Assembly: GCA_902651635.1 (NCBI GenBank)
Contig: CACRSC010000044.1
Coordinates: 27,448-91,447 of the forward strand
Direction: 5' to 3'
DNA from: Mastigamoeba balamuthi
Lineage: Eukaryota > Evosea > Mastigamoebida > Mastigamoebidae
DNA: 64,000 nt
In this document: positions 22,416 to 31,928 of the stretch, in pieces
How positions within the stretch are numbered: the stretch's first letter is position 1
How the letters are laid out: each line of letters begins with the position of its first letter
The notes under the pieces: generated by a model
What the model was told of the DNA's origin: nothing
What the model saw: the letters and a program-made list of their open reading frames with translations, nothing else
The model's database searches: none
Translations under genes and position numbers: made by a program

Positions 22416-25282
22416 CTACTGAGTTGGGCACGAGGGGTGCCTGGCGCAGCAAGACGACATTCCCGGCGGCGGAGTCATGCTGAGGCTGCGCAGCTCCTGC
22501 CCCAGCAGCCCCGCCCTCTCAGCGTGCGACAAGGGCAGGCCCTCCTCGTCGAGTATGTCGATCGCTGTGAACTCGGGCGTGGAGGGTATGGAGACCATGT
22601 CCGCGTTGCGCTTGAGGTCCTCGATGGCCTTCTTGAGCTCGTCGAGCTCCGCCATGTAGCGCGTCTCCTGCGCCTGGAACGCGACCCGCTCCGCCTCGTA
22701 CTTGTCGAGCGCCGTCTTGAGATCCCCCTGCAGCTTCTCGTTGGCCTGAGCGAGCTCCTGCTCCTTCTCCTTGTCCTGCGCGCTCTCCGCGTCGGTCAGC
22801 TCGTCCGCCAGCGATATCGAGTGCTCCTGGGCTGCCGGCGACGCGTCCGCCTGCGCCTGCTCCGCGGCCTGCGGCTTGGCCTCGAGCTGCAGCGGCGGGA
22901 GAGGGGCCACAGGCGTCGAGGGCTTCGACGCAGAGGACCGCTCGCTGCCGGGTTTGACGGGCGTCCGCTTGGGGCTCAGGAGGCCCTGGCGCGCCATCTC
23001 GAGGGCCCTCTGCGCCCTGCGCGTCTCCTCGATGATGCGCCTGCAGGCCTCGAGCTCCACGAGGTACCGCTGCTCCTGCTGGTGGAACGACGCCTTCTCC
23101 GCGGCCACGGCCCCGATGGCCGACTTGAGCTGCCGCTGCAGCTCCTCCTTCTCCCGCAGCAGCTCGCGCTCCCGCGAGGGCTTGCGCGGCGTGCACGGGT
23201 GCCCCCTGGCCGTCGTCATCAGCGCCTGCGTCGACTTGTGGTTCAGCGCCATGACGATCGGCATCGGCCCGCACAGCGCCTCTGCCGCCGCCTCCGCTGC
23301 CGACGCGGCTGCGCTCGGCGAGACGCCCGCGGGGACCGCAGCGACGCCCGGGCCCGCCGAGGGCGCGGCGCCTGCGGGCGTCGGGGCGGCGGAGGCGGCA
23401 ACGGCGGCGGCGGACGTGAAGACGGCGGGGACGTGCGCCGGGTTCTTCTGCTGGGTGAGCAGCTCCTGCTCGAGGTGCCTGTAGGCCTTCTTGGACTCGA
23501 GGGCGTCGCGGCGCTCCAGCTCGAGCTGCTCCTTGAGGTGCGCGAGCTCGCGGAGCAGGTCCTGGTTCTGCTCGCGCTCGCGCTCGAGCGACTTCTCGAG
23601 CCTCCTGTTCTTCCCCTCGAAGTCGTGCAGGTTCTTCTCGAGCCCGCTGACCGTCTCCGCGCCCTGCGCGATCGCGAGCTCCATCTGCTCGACGCGCTCC
23701 TGCTGCTCGAGGTCCGGCCCCGCGGCTGCCGCGGCAGCGGCGGCTGCTGCGCTGCTGGGCGCCTGCTGGTGGTCGTCCGCGGCCGCGGGAGCCGCGACGC
23801 CCTTCAGTGGCTTGAGAGCGACGCCCCGCACGGTCCCCGTGTGCTGCAGCTCCGACATGGCGACGGCGAACTCGACAAACTCGACGGCTCCGCTCCAATT
23901 GCGGTCGAGGACGGCCATCACCGTCGAGGCGTCGCTGTCGGGGAACGCGGCCCTGAGCTCCGGGGCGCCCAGCACGCCGAGCCTGCGCGCGTCGAGCCTC
24001 CGGAACGCCTCGCGGTACCGCGCGACCTCGTCGTTGCTGAGCCCGCGCGACCTGAGCTCCTCCGCGTCCTGCGCGTCGTCGCTCTCGAGCACGACGCACT
24101 CGCCCGCCCTGCGCCTGCCGATCGGCGACATCAGCAGCGACGGGCGGCGCGCCAGCAGCGGCCTGCGCGGTGACTGCGCCGTCGCGGAGGCCGCAGGCAG
24201 CACAGCGGCAGCGCCGGGGCCTGCCGAGGGCGCGCTGGGGGCGCTGAGCTCGCTGCTGATGCTCTCGTCGAGGCCGAGGCGCGAGGCCAGACGCAGGAAG
24301 ATGGACTCGAACGTGGGCCGGTTGATGCCGCCGACGCCCTGCGTGTCGTACTGCGACAGCAGCGCGCGGGCGGCCTCGGAGGCGTCGGGAGAGCCCAGGA
24401 GCTGCTGGACGGCGTCCGAGAGCTCGGCGGCGCTGAGCACGCCGTCGTCGTCGGCGTCGAACTCGTCGAAGACGTCCGAGACGCGGGCGCGGAGCAGGGC
24501 GCCCATGTTGCTCGCGAAGCGCTCGTAGTCGACGCAGCCGCTCTCGTCGGGCCCCAGGTCCTTGAACAGCCCCTGCGTGGCCTCCTCGGGCAGCTCGCCG
24601 CCCGCCAGGCCCTGAGCGAGCGCGGGGAGAGCAAGTTGTCAGAGCAACGCACGCGGGGCCCAAGCGGAGCTCTGGGACAAGTGAAACGAGAGTGGTCTCT
24701 GCTGGTCCCAGGTCCCACAGTGTCCCTCGTGGGGGGGGGGGGGGGCGCAGAGAGCACAGAGTGTGTGCCGAGAACAGTGAGAGCAGCAACACAAGACACC
24801 CAGAGGGAAGCCAGCAGCCAGCAGCACAAGGGCCTGCGTAAGTGTGCCCACCCTTGCGTGCGGTCTCTGCTGGTCACTCAATGTCGAGGCAAAGAGCACA
24901 GAACGTGTGTCGAGAGAGCAGAGAGAATAGCAGGGAGAGCAGCCGAGGGAGGGCGAGAGGCCCACACAAGACACCCAGAGGGAAGCCAGCGGCCAGCAGC
25001 CACAAGGGGGCCAGCCAGCAGCCGGCATTCGTGCACTGACCTGTGCCACAGGGCGGAACTGCTCCAGCGTGATCCTGCCGCTCCTCCCCGTGTCGCACGA
25101 CTCGAAGAGGTGCCTCAGCAGCGCGTCCTGCAGCGGCGTGGAGCGGCGCTCAGCGGGGGGGCTGAAGTGCACCGCTTCTGGAGCGGCAGTTGCGGAGACG
25201 CCGCAGTCCTGGGGGAGGAAAAAGGGCCCTGGGATCGCACAATCTCAGACGGCGGCAGCTCGGCGCTCACGGGGTCGGCCAT
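22416..25282 (-). CDS. EF-hand, coiled-coil protein (801 aa), function unknown
   Basis: Three exons: 25282-25241, 25208-25041 and 24611-22416. Introns are 32 nt and 429 nt, both phase 0; coding length is exactly 801 codons plus stop. The N-terminal third has several EF-hand-like loops: CDTGRSGRITLEQF, DLGPDESGCVDYERF, the canonical DADDDGVLSAAEL, YDTQGVGGINRPTF and LDRNWSGAVEFVEF. Only one or two have the full Ca2+ ligand set. From about residue 375 onward there is a long heptad-rich coiled coil (Glu/Lys/Arg/Gln-rich, e.g. KNRRLEKSLEREREQNQDLL), interrupted by Ala/Pro linkers. The architecture resembles EF-hand scaffolds or vesicle-tethering proteins (Rab11-FIP3-like layout), but I recognise no specific orthologue. 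The ATG at 25280-25282 depends on the 32-nt intron. Confidence 0.75.
24692..25030. repeat. Tandem imperfect duplication (~169 bp unit) in an intron
   Basis: Units starting at about 24694 and 24863 both begin gtctctgctggtc and contain agagcacaga..gtgtg, acaagacacccagagggaagccagc and ggccagcagc-like blocks. The first unit carries a G-run (about 17 G near 24730). The duplication lies entirely within the 429-nt intron of the EF-hand gene. Confidence 0.75.
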
Positions 25283-25929
25283 CGGTGCGGGCTGCTCGGG
25301 GTGCGTGGCGCGTGCGTGGGGCCCAGGGGTCGCGCCGAGGTTATTACGGGCAGGGCAATGTGTGAGAAGATACTTGTTGTGAATCTGCACGTTGGTGGCG
25401 GGTGAACATGCTGCTTTGTGACACGCCGCGTAAATAATGCCGTCTGCGGCAGTTTCAGTTTCAATCCCGGGTATCTACACTTTTTCCTCAGGGTGCACGC
25501 ATAACACGGCTCAATGATGTACCGGCCGTTACGCAGGTGCCCTCGCGAGTGTATGCGGCGCTACTCTCCGCTGACACACGAGCACCCTGAGGACACGAAT
25601 GTCAATGCAGCTGAACACCTTGCATTTGGTTGCAGTGGGAGCACGGGAGGCGGATTTCATCCACTTGGCAATGGTTATTGTCGCCTCCTACCTGTTGGAC
25701 TGCGAATCTCCCCATACACGCTCTCACGCACTCGAACCCTGCTTAAACTCACAATCGCACTCGAGCACCGAAGATGCCTGCAGCCCCCGGCACACCGCTG
25801 GGCCACGAGCAGCCATTCCGAGCTGGAGGCTCAAGCTGGTGTGATCTGAAACATGACGATAGCAACTCCACCTGTTGGAATCATAGGCACGGTTCGTTAG
25901 GTCTTTCAGGGAAGACTGAGGATGTGAGG
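25283..25929. other. Intergenic, with one promoter-like duplicate
   Basis: No gene is supported. The stretch at about 25690-25765 (tgttggactgcg..catacacgctctcacgcactcgaa) matches, in inverted orientation, the upstream flank of the small-gene copy at about 48690-48755, so it is an orphan piece of that flank. Confidence 0.5.
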
Positions 25930-26850
25930 GAAAGACACAGAGTGCTATTATTTGAGCTGGGATGTTAATTGGTATTCTGCCGCTGCCTTCCCAGGCGATG
26001 CCCCACTTTGCGTGGGCCTGCCGCCCGGAAGCCACATGTGGTGCTAGTGTACAGACAGTGCGTTATCCGGAGTGACTGATGCAGTGATGAGTGCTTGGTT
26101 CAGGGCTCGGAGTGGACGGGGCTGGCGGCGGGGCAGGAGAGGCGGCGGGCGGCGTCGATGCGCTGGCTGGCGTCGGTGCGGACCGTGTCGAGCAGCGCGA
26201 GGGCGCGCTTCTGGGCCTTGAGCGTGGACCGCGTGGCTCCCTTGACGCCGCGGACGGTCCACTGCTTGAGGCCGAGGAGCTTCTGAGTGGGGACCATCTC
26301 GGCACTGTGGAGGGGCGACTGGCGTGAGCGTTGCCGCCCATCGGGAAAGGCGAGGAGGGGGCAGCGGAGGCGAGAGCGCACTTGAGAGCAGCGACGGCAC
26401 GGAGGACGGGGGCGGTGTCGAGGTCGAGGGCGAGGAGCCGGGGGATGAGGGCCTGGAGGTTGTAGAGGGCGAGGAGCTGGGCGGCGACGGTGTCCATGAC
26501 GAGATGACGAGGCTGTAGAGGATGCAGCACTCCTCGCCGCGGATGTCGGCCTTGCGGGCCCACGGGAGGCACGAGTGGAGCCCCGAGATCGAGCGGAGGT
26601 ACTTGCGCGTGGTGGACATGGTGGCAGACGGGCTGGGCTGGGCTGGCTGTGGGTGGCGATGCGTGGTTGACGGCTCCGAGGGTGTTTAAGTAAATGGGAG
26701 CGTACGGGCTTGTGCGGGCTTTTATGCCGTGGATATCTTGTTTGGTTTCAATTGAAAAAGTGTCGGTTATCCCATTAATGTATCTGAAATTAGTACACTC
26801 AAAGTGCAATGTGCCCCCTGATCCCTGCTCCCCTCCGTGTCTGCTTCACA
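25930..26850 (-). repeat. Inverted repeat, left arm
   Basis: The reverse complement of 27086-28010. The core from about 26060 to 26843 is almost identical to the right arm. The outer 130 bp are recognisable but diverged. The spacer between arms is about 235 bp. Confidence 0.93.
26100..26619 (-). CDS. Small basic protein, left palindrome copy (136 aa if spliced), unknown
   Basis: Mirror copy of the gene at 27317-27836. It starts MSTTRKYLRSISGLHSCLPW and ends CPAASPVHSEP. It differs from its twin at a few bases only (for example a Leu/Pro-changing site near 26289). Same proposed exon structure: 111 nt, a 32-nt intron, 95 nt, a 77-nt intron, 205 nt. An unspliced 191-codon frame from the same ATG is an alternative, but it becomes Pro/Ser/Arg-rich and looks like a shadow. 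Function not recognised. Confidence 0.55.
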
Positions 26851-27210
26851 CCTCCCGAGGGCCCACACACATTGGCCTTCTGAACTGCAAAAAAAGAGCA
26901 AACATGTACGTATCAGTGCATACAGCACTATACAGTGCCTTGGATGCCGCTTGCTATGGACTCAGACTAGACAGATAGGCGATTGTTTGTGATTCGGTAG
27001 GGGCGGATCGGTGACATCTCTTTCGACCACACCCTTTAGTTGCCACTTCGATCTGGAGGTACAAGGCCCAATAAACACTCTACGGATGTGAACAGACACG
27101 GAGGGGAGCAGGGATCAGGGGGCACATTGCACTTTGAGTGTACTAATTTCAGATACATTAATGGGATAACCGACACTTTTTCAATTGAAACCAAACAAGA
27201 TATCCACGGC

Positions 27211-27217
27211 ATAAAAG
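27211..27217 (+). promoter_or_regulatory. TATA-like ATAAAAG
   Basis: ATAAAAG about 100 bp upstream of the ATG at 27317. The mirror copy occurs at the equivalent place in the left arm, so the two genes carry matching promoters facing away from the spacer. Confidence 0.4.
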
Positions 27218-27316
27218 CCCGCACAAGCCCGTACGCTCCCATTTACTTAAACACCCTCGGAGCCGTCAACCACGCATCGCCACCCACAGCCAGCCCAGCC
27301 CAGCCCGTCTGCCACC

Positions 27317-27836
27317 ATGTCCACCACGCGCAAGTACCTCCGCTCGATCTCGGGGCTCCACTCGTGCCTCCCGTGGGCCCGCAAGGCCGACATCCGCGGC
27401 GAGGAGTGCTGCATCCTCTACAGCCTCGTCATCTCGTCATGGACACCGTCGCCGCCCAGCTCCTCGCCCTCTACAACCTCCAGGCCCTCATCCCCCGGCT
27501 CCTCGCCCTCGACCTCGACACCGCCCCCGTCCTCCGTGCCGTCGCTGCTCTCAAGTGCGCTCTCGCCTCCGCTGCCCCCTCCTCGCCTTTCCCGATGGGC
27601 GGCAACGCTCACGCCAGTCGCCCCTCCACAGTGCCGAGATGGTCCCCACCCAGAAGCTCCTCGGCCTCAAGCAGTGGACCGTCCGCGGGGTCAAGGGAGC
27701 CACGCGGTCCACGCTCAAGGCCCAGAAGCGCGCCCTCGCGCTGCTCGACACGGTCCGCACCGACGCCAGCCAGCGCATCGACGCCGCCCGCCGCCTCTCC
27801 TGCCCCGCCGCCAGCCCCGTCCACTCCGAGCCCTGA
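27317..27836 (+). CDS. Small basic protein, right palindrome copy (136 aa if spliced), unknown
   Basis: Exons 27317-27427, 27460-27554 and 27632-27836 give 136 aa. The parts are an N-terminal Cys-containing segment (CLPWARKADIRGEECCILYSL), a Leu-rich helix (LLALYNLQALIPRLLALDL) and a basic C-terminal helix (QWTVRGVKGATRSTLKAQKR). The second intron (77 nt, GTGCGC to CCACAG) is conventional. The first would be only 32 nt (GTCATC to GCCCAG). A third copy near 48.6 kb has 23 nt at this site, keeping the same phase. No signal peptide or TM. Family not recognised. Confidence 0.6.
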
Positions 27837-28242
27837 ACCAAGCACTCATCACTGCATCAGTCACTCCGCACCACGCACTGTCTGTACACTAGACCGCATG
27901 TGGCTTCCGGGGGGCAGGCCCACGCAAATGGGGGCACCCCCCCAGGAAGGCAGCAGCGGAATTTGCAATAAAAACACCCTAGCTCAATTAATAATCGCAC
28001 TCTGACCTTTACTCGTTTTTTGCTCCCGACCAAGGGAAGGGGGGAAGGGACAAGGGCGTTTCCTCCTGTCCTAATGGGTGCTCCTGGCGGAGCGAGAATT
28101 GAAACTGAGATTGAAATGGCAGACTGCTCGGAATTGTCCAAGAGAGATGCCAATCTGTTGGTGGCGCAGTGGTGGTGGTGCGTTGCTCGCGGCCGGGGCT
28201 GTGGTGCATGGCACTGCCGAGCGGGGTCGTCCGCGGCGGGAC

Positions 28243-29366
28243 TCAGCTGCGGGGCGTGGGCTGGCGAGGCTCCGTGTCGGACGAGGAGCTGAGGTCGCTG
28301 AGCGAGCTGCTGCTGCTCGACTCGTCCTGGGCCGCCGCAGCCGTGGCCGCGGCCCTCGGGTGGTACCCCAGCGCGAAGGCGACCCTCCTGCGGAAGTTGG
28401 TGACCTTGTGCTTGGCGAGCCGCTTGAGCAGCTCCCTCCTGTGCACGACAGCCCACACGTAGCCGTACTCGGCGGCCACCACGGCCACCACGAACAGCCC
28501 CGCGCTGCTGTACCTGCACACCAGCGCGAACGCCAGCAGCGCGGCCACGCCCAGCGCGATCAGGCGCTTGGTCCGCTGGTCCCGCGTCGGCAGCTCGGCC
28601 CGCGCGGCCTCGATCCACGGCGCCAGCAGCCCCTCGGCTGTGCGCGTCGCCCTCTCCGCGATGGCCCCCGCCCCCGTCGTCGCCGCTGCTGCCGCCCCGC
28701 TGCTGCCAGACGCCCGCGACGAGGAGGGCCTGCTGCTGGCGCCCGCGGTGCCGGGGCGCGACGACACGGGGGTGCCCGAGGACCCGGTCGAGGAGGGGCG
28801 CTCGGAGCCCTGCGCCCTCTGCGCCTGCATTTCGGGGAATTCGCGTGCGTCAGTGCAGGCAAATTTCTGGCTCGGTCTTATTGATAATCAATTGACTTTC
28901 TCTCCCCTCCCATCGGAGACCCTCCAATGCTCCCAGGCAGACAGCAGACCTGGGCGGGCTGCGGCGACCTCGGCGCTGGCTGCTGGCCCTGCGGGTGCGG
29001 CGCCGCGTAGGCCGGGGGCGTCCCGACCGCCGCAGCGCTGGCGGGGGCAGCGGGGGGCCGCGCGAGGGACTCGAAGTGGCGGGCGACCCAGTCGCGCTCG
29101 TCGCGCGGGTCGAGGTCGCGGGGCAGCAGCCCCGGCAGCGTGCCGGCGACGTAGGACCACGGGCGCGTGAGGTCCGGGCCCTCTGCGAGCACCAGCGCGC
29201 GCGCGAGGGCCGCGATGACGAGCGGCGCGCGGCCGCGGGCGCCCGTGTAGCGCAGCAGCTCGAAGCGCCCGTCGGGCGTCGCCTCGACGGCCTCGTAGTG
29301 CGACTGGCTGCCGTAGAAGATCCGTGAGAACCGGCGCGGCCGCGCCCACGCCACGGGGATGTCCAT
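28243..29366 (-). CDS. Two-TM C-terminally anchored protein (332 aa), unknown
   Basis: Two exons (29366-28950 and 28824-28243) joined by a 125-nt GT-AG intron at phase 0, fusing ..RSPQPAQ to AQRAQGSERP. The N-terminal domain (MDIPVAWARPRRFSRIFYGS..FESLARP) is globular-looking but unrecognised. A long Ser/Ala/Gly/Pro linker follows, then a hydrophobic hairpin (LIALGVAALLAFALV and AGLFVVAVVAAEYGYVWAVV), a basic cytosolic stretch (RRELLKRLAKHKVTNFRRR) and an acidic Ser tail. The layout fits an ER or vesicle membrane hairpin protein. If unspliced, two separate ORFs of 162 and 195 codons would result. Divergent from the Ras gene. Confidence 0.55.
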
Positions 29367-29933
29367 CCGCTACCGACCGAGTTTGACGAGTTACGGGGGC
29401 GGTTGGCAGGAAATCAGAAACAGTAGATTCGCGGGCGGATTCTTCGAGATCTAGATTTTCCCTCCTAGATCCAAATCCTGACTTCCTGAATTCTGCGAGC
29501 GCTTTGGTGCTGGTGTTCTTCGGCGGCGACAACGAGGCGAACGACAGTCGGGGCCTGTGTGAGTGGATTTGTTCAGCGGAGCGGTGGGTGTGAATAAATC
29601 ACACGAGTGGATAATTGGTGAACGTCCATCGATTCCACAACCCGATTGGGGAATTCCTGATGCACTGAAATTCTGTTGCACTCCCCGCTCCAGCAACGCT
29701 GGATTATGCTCATTCGCGGTTGTGTGAATGCCACTCGCAGGAATCCGCGTCCGTGGCTTGCCCGGCTGTGAAGCCGAGTCAGTTGCACCCCAGGAGGGGA
29801 GAAGATAGATATCCCGCCCTGAGAGATTTCCTGCGCTTGTTCACTGAACAATAATAATCTCCAGGAACCTTTTTTCCGAAACAACACCCCCTCATCACAC
29901 ACAGGGACGCCACCCCTTCAGCTGCGTGACCCG
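29367..29933. other. Divergent intergenic region upstream of Ras
   Basis: 567 bp between oppositely oriented start codons; probably holds both promoters. No strong motif recognised. Confidence 0.5.
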
Positions 29934-31163
29934 ATGTCGTCGCTAGGCCCCGACCAGCACGTGGAGCACCACCGAGTGGTGATCGTCGGCGAGGGCGGTG
30001 TCGGTGCGCTTCTCCCCCGGCTGCACTACCGCATGCGGCAGTTCCGCCTGACGGGCACCAGGGCCCCGCCCCCCCCCATCGGGGGGCCCCAACCGCGCGT
30101 GGAATCCCTGACGGCAGTGCGATCTCCCCCGCAACAGGAAAGACGGCCATCACGCTGCAGCTCACGAGCTCGCATTTCGTCAAGGAGTACGACCCAACCA
30201 TCGGTGAGACAACACTCACTGCTCTCCCCCCCCCCGTTTATTTCCCCCCACCCCCAGTCTTCATCGCACACCCTCCTGCGTATAGGGGGCCACCCTCTTT
30301 TCTGGTGTGCTCCCCCCTGTTCTCTGCCGCGCGTCGCGCTGGTGCGCTTCCCCCTCCCCTCGGCCTCTAAAGCGCGGTGCGCAACGCCAGAGAACTCGTA
30401 CAGGAAGATGATGAACGTGGACGGCTCGCTGTGCATGCTCGACATCCTCGACACTGCTGGCCAGGAAGAATACGTGAGGCACCCCCGCCGTTCGCCGGTG
30501 TCGCTGCCCCCCTCTCCTCTCCCTTCCTCACGCGTTCTGCCCCTTTGCTGCGGCACAACAGAGCGCGATGAGGGACCAGTACTTCCGGACGGGCCACGGC
30601 TTCATTGTGCGTCCCCTCGCCACGCCCACGTGCCGCCCGTCCCGTCATCGCCTCGCCGGATCGGTCACGCGATTTTGTTGTCGCGCTTTCGCGAACACTT
30701 GGCTTATTACCCCGAATGGACCCGAATTATGACGGAAAAGTCCATTCCGGTTTTCGCGACATAAACTCACGGCGACGCGGCCCGCGCTCTCTCCGCCCGG
30801 CAGTTTGTGTTCAGCGTGACCGACAGGAAGAGCTTCGAGTCGATCAAGGGGCTGCACCTCTCGGTGCGGCGCGTGCAGGCGGAGCGAGAGAGCGTCCCCT
30901 GCGTGGTCCTCGCCAACAAGGTCGACCTCGTCGAGGACCGCGACGTCACCAGCTCCGAGGGCACGTCGATGGCCAAGACCCTCGGCGTGCCGTACCTCGA
31001 GGTCAGCGCCAAGACACGCACCAACGTCGAGGAGGGCTTCTGCACCTGCGTGAGGGAGATCCGCAGGATTGCCGCCAAGGCCAAGGGCCCCTCGGGCTCG
31101 GGCTCGGGCCCCGAGGGCAAGACATACCGCAGGAAGAAGGAGAGCCTCTGCGCGATCTTGTAG
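29934..31163 (+). CDS. ras: Ras family small GTPase (207 aa)
   Basis: Five exons (29934-30003, 30138-30203, 30391-30473, 30562-30606, 30804-31163) total 624 nt, all GT-AG and in phase. Conserved boxes: P-loop GEGGVGKT, switch I YDPTIENSY, switch II DTAGQEEYSAMRDQY (catalytic Gln present), NKVD and EVSAK. The C-terminus is a basic linker and a CAIL box; the Leu suggests geranylgeranylation. After the G domain there is a Gly/Ser stretch. It is a canonical Ras/Rap-type switch acting at membranes, probably downstream of surface receptors. Acidic residue 11 (GEG) differs from the usual GAG of mammalian Ras. Confidence 0.95.
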
Positions 31164-31928
31164 CTCGAGCGCAGCGCAGCAAATACTCGCTGAGGCCCCC
31201 GGGGCCCGAGATGCGAGGAGGACAGGCGGTCGTGTGCAGAGAGAGGACCTCGAGCTCCTCCAGGGGGAGGGTATCGGCAACCTCCTCCTTAATCTATCAA
31301 CACCAAAGGCTGTACACCCACAGTTGTTTCAAATCAGACATCTACCCCCACCTATCATTAACAAGGCATTGGTGCATCCATCCAGCCGCGTGCCAGTGCT
31401 GGGCTGCTCCGCAACTCGGGATGAAGCAATTAAAGGGTATACAAAGGCCCCAAAACGAGGGAACCACAGGGCATCGTAATGATCCGCAACAGGTCTCCAC
31501 ATAGCGTTCTCGATTTTCTCCTGTTTCGCTGCGTGTCCAAACGGAGAAAATCGAGAACGCTATGTGTGGACCTGTTCGCCATAAGCCAAAAGCGCCTTGA
31601 TGTGTGCGGCGATTCTGTCGCGGATGCGTGTCGAGGTGAATGAATCCGTTGGAAGATAGTAAGTGTCGACCAGACATGCAGAACAGCGTAACTCTGTTGA
31701 ACTTCGCGAGCCGGGCCAGCGGGAAGGCTTGCAGGCCCCCTCTCGCTCTGAGATATGTCGCAGGGTGTATCTGCGGGTTGGGGAGGTGCGCGCGCCGGCT
31801 TTTCCGCCACCGACAAGTTCCCGTTTATAGCAGGAAACCCGGTGAAATCTGCTGAACCTTCGGTGCATATCGCCGAATTGCGCAGCGGGCAGCGCAGAAG
31901 AGAAGAAAAAAAGCCACAAATCCCCCGG
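31164..31928. other. Intergenic, contains a long hairpin
   Basis: The 3' flank of Ras and 5' flank of the LamG receptor kinase. Apart from the inverted repeat at 31486-31579, nothing is recognised. Confidence 0.5.
31486..31579. repeat. 94-bp foldback: 24-bp perfect stem with extended arms
   Basis: cacatagcgttctcgattttctcc and its exact reverse complement are separated by a 21-nt loop whose ends (gttt/aaac) also pair. Outside the perfect stem the arms continue with few mismatches (acaggtctc / ggacctgt). It could be a transcribed hairpin, a foldback element or a replication-generated palindrome. Confidence 0.85.

Larger units (their letters stand above)
27086..28010 (+). repeat. Inverted repeat, right arm
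   Basis: Mirrors 25930-26850. The inner edge is at gacacggaggggagcaggg (about 27094). The arm continues beyond the gene into the 3' flank (gcctgaac..ggcaggcccacgcaaa..) with growing divergence. Confidence 0.93.

Noticed and set aside
22302-24173. 623-codon plus-strand ORF opposite the EF-hand gene
   Set aside because: Arg/Leu-rich shadow of the GC-rich EF-hand coiled-coil gene; no start context or domain, while the minus strand gives coherent EF-hands and heptads.
27040-28005. 321-codon ORF across the right palindrome arm
   Set aside because: Starts in spacer/promoter DNA and reads the small gene in a Pro/Ser-rich frame; the spliced 136-aa model is more protein-like and shared with the diverged third copy.
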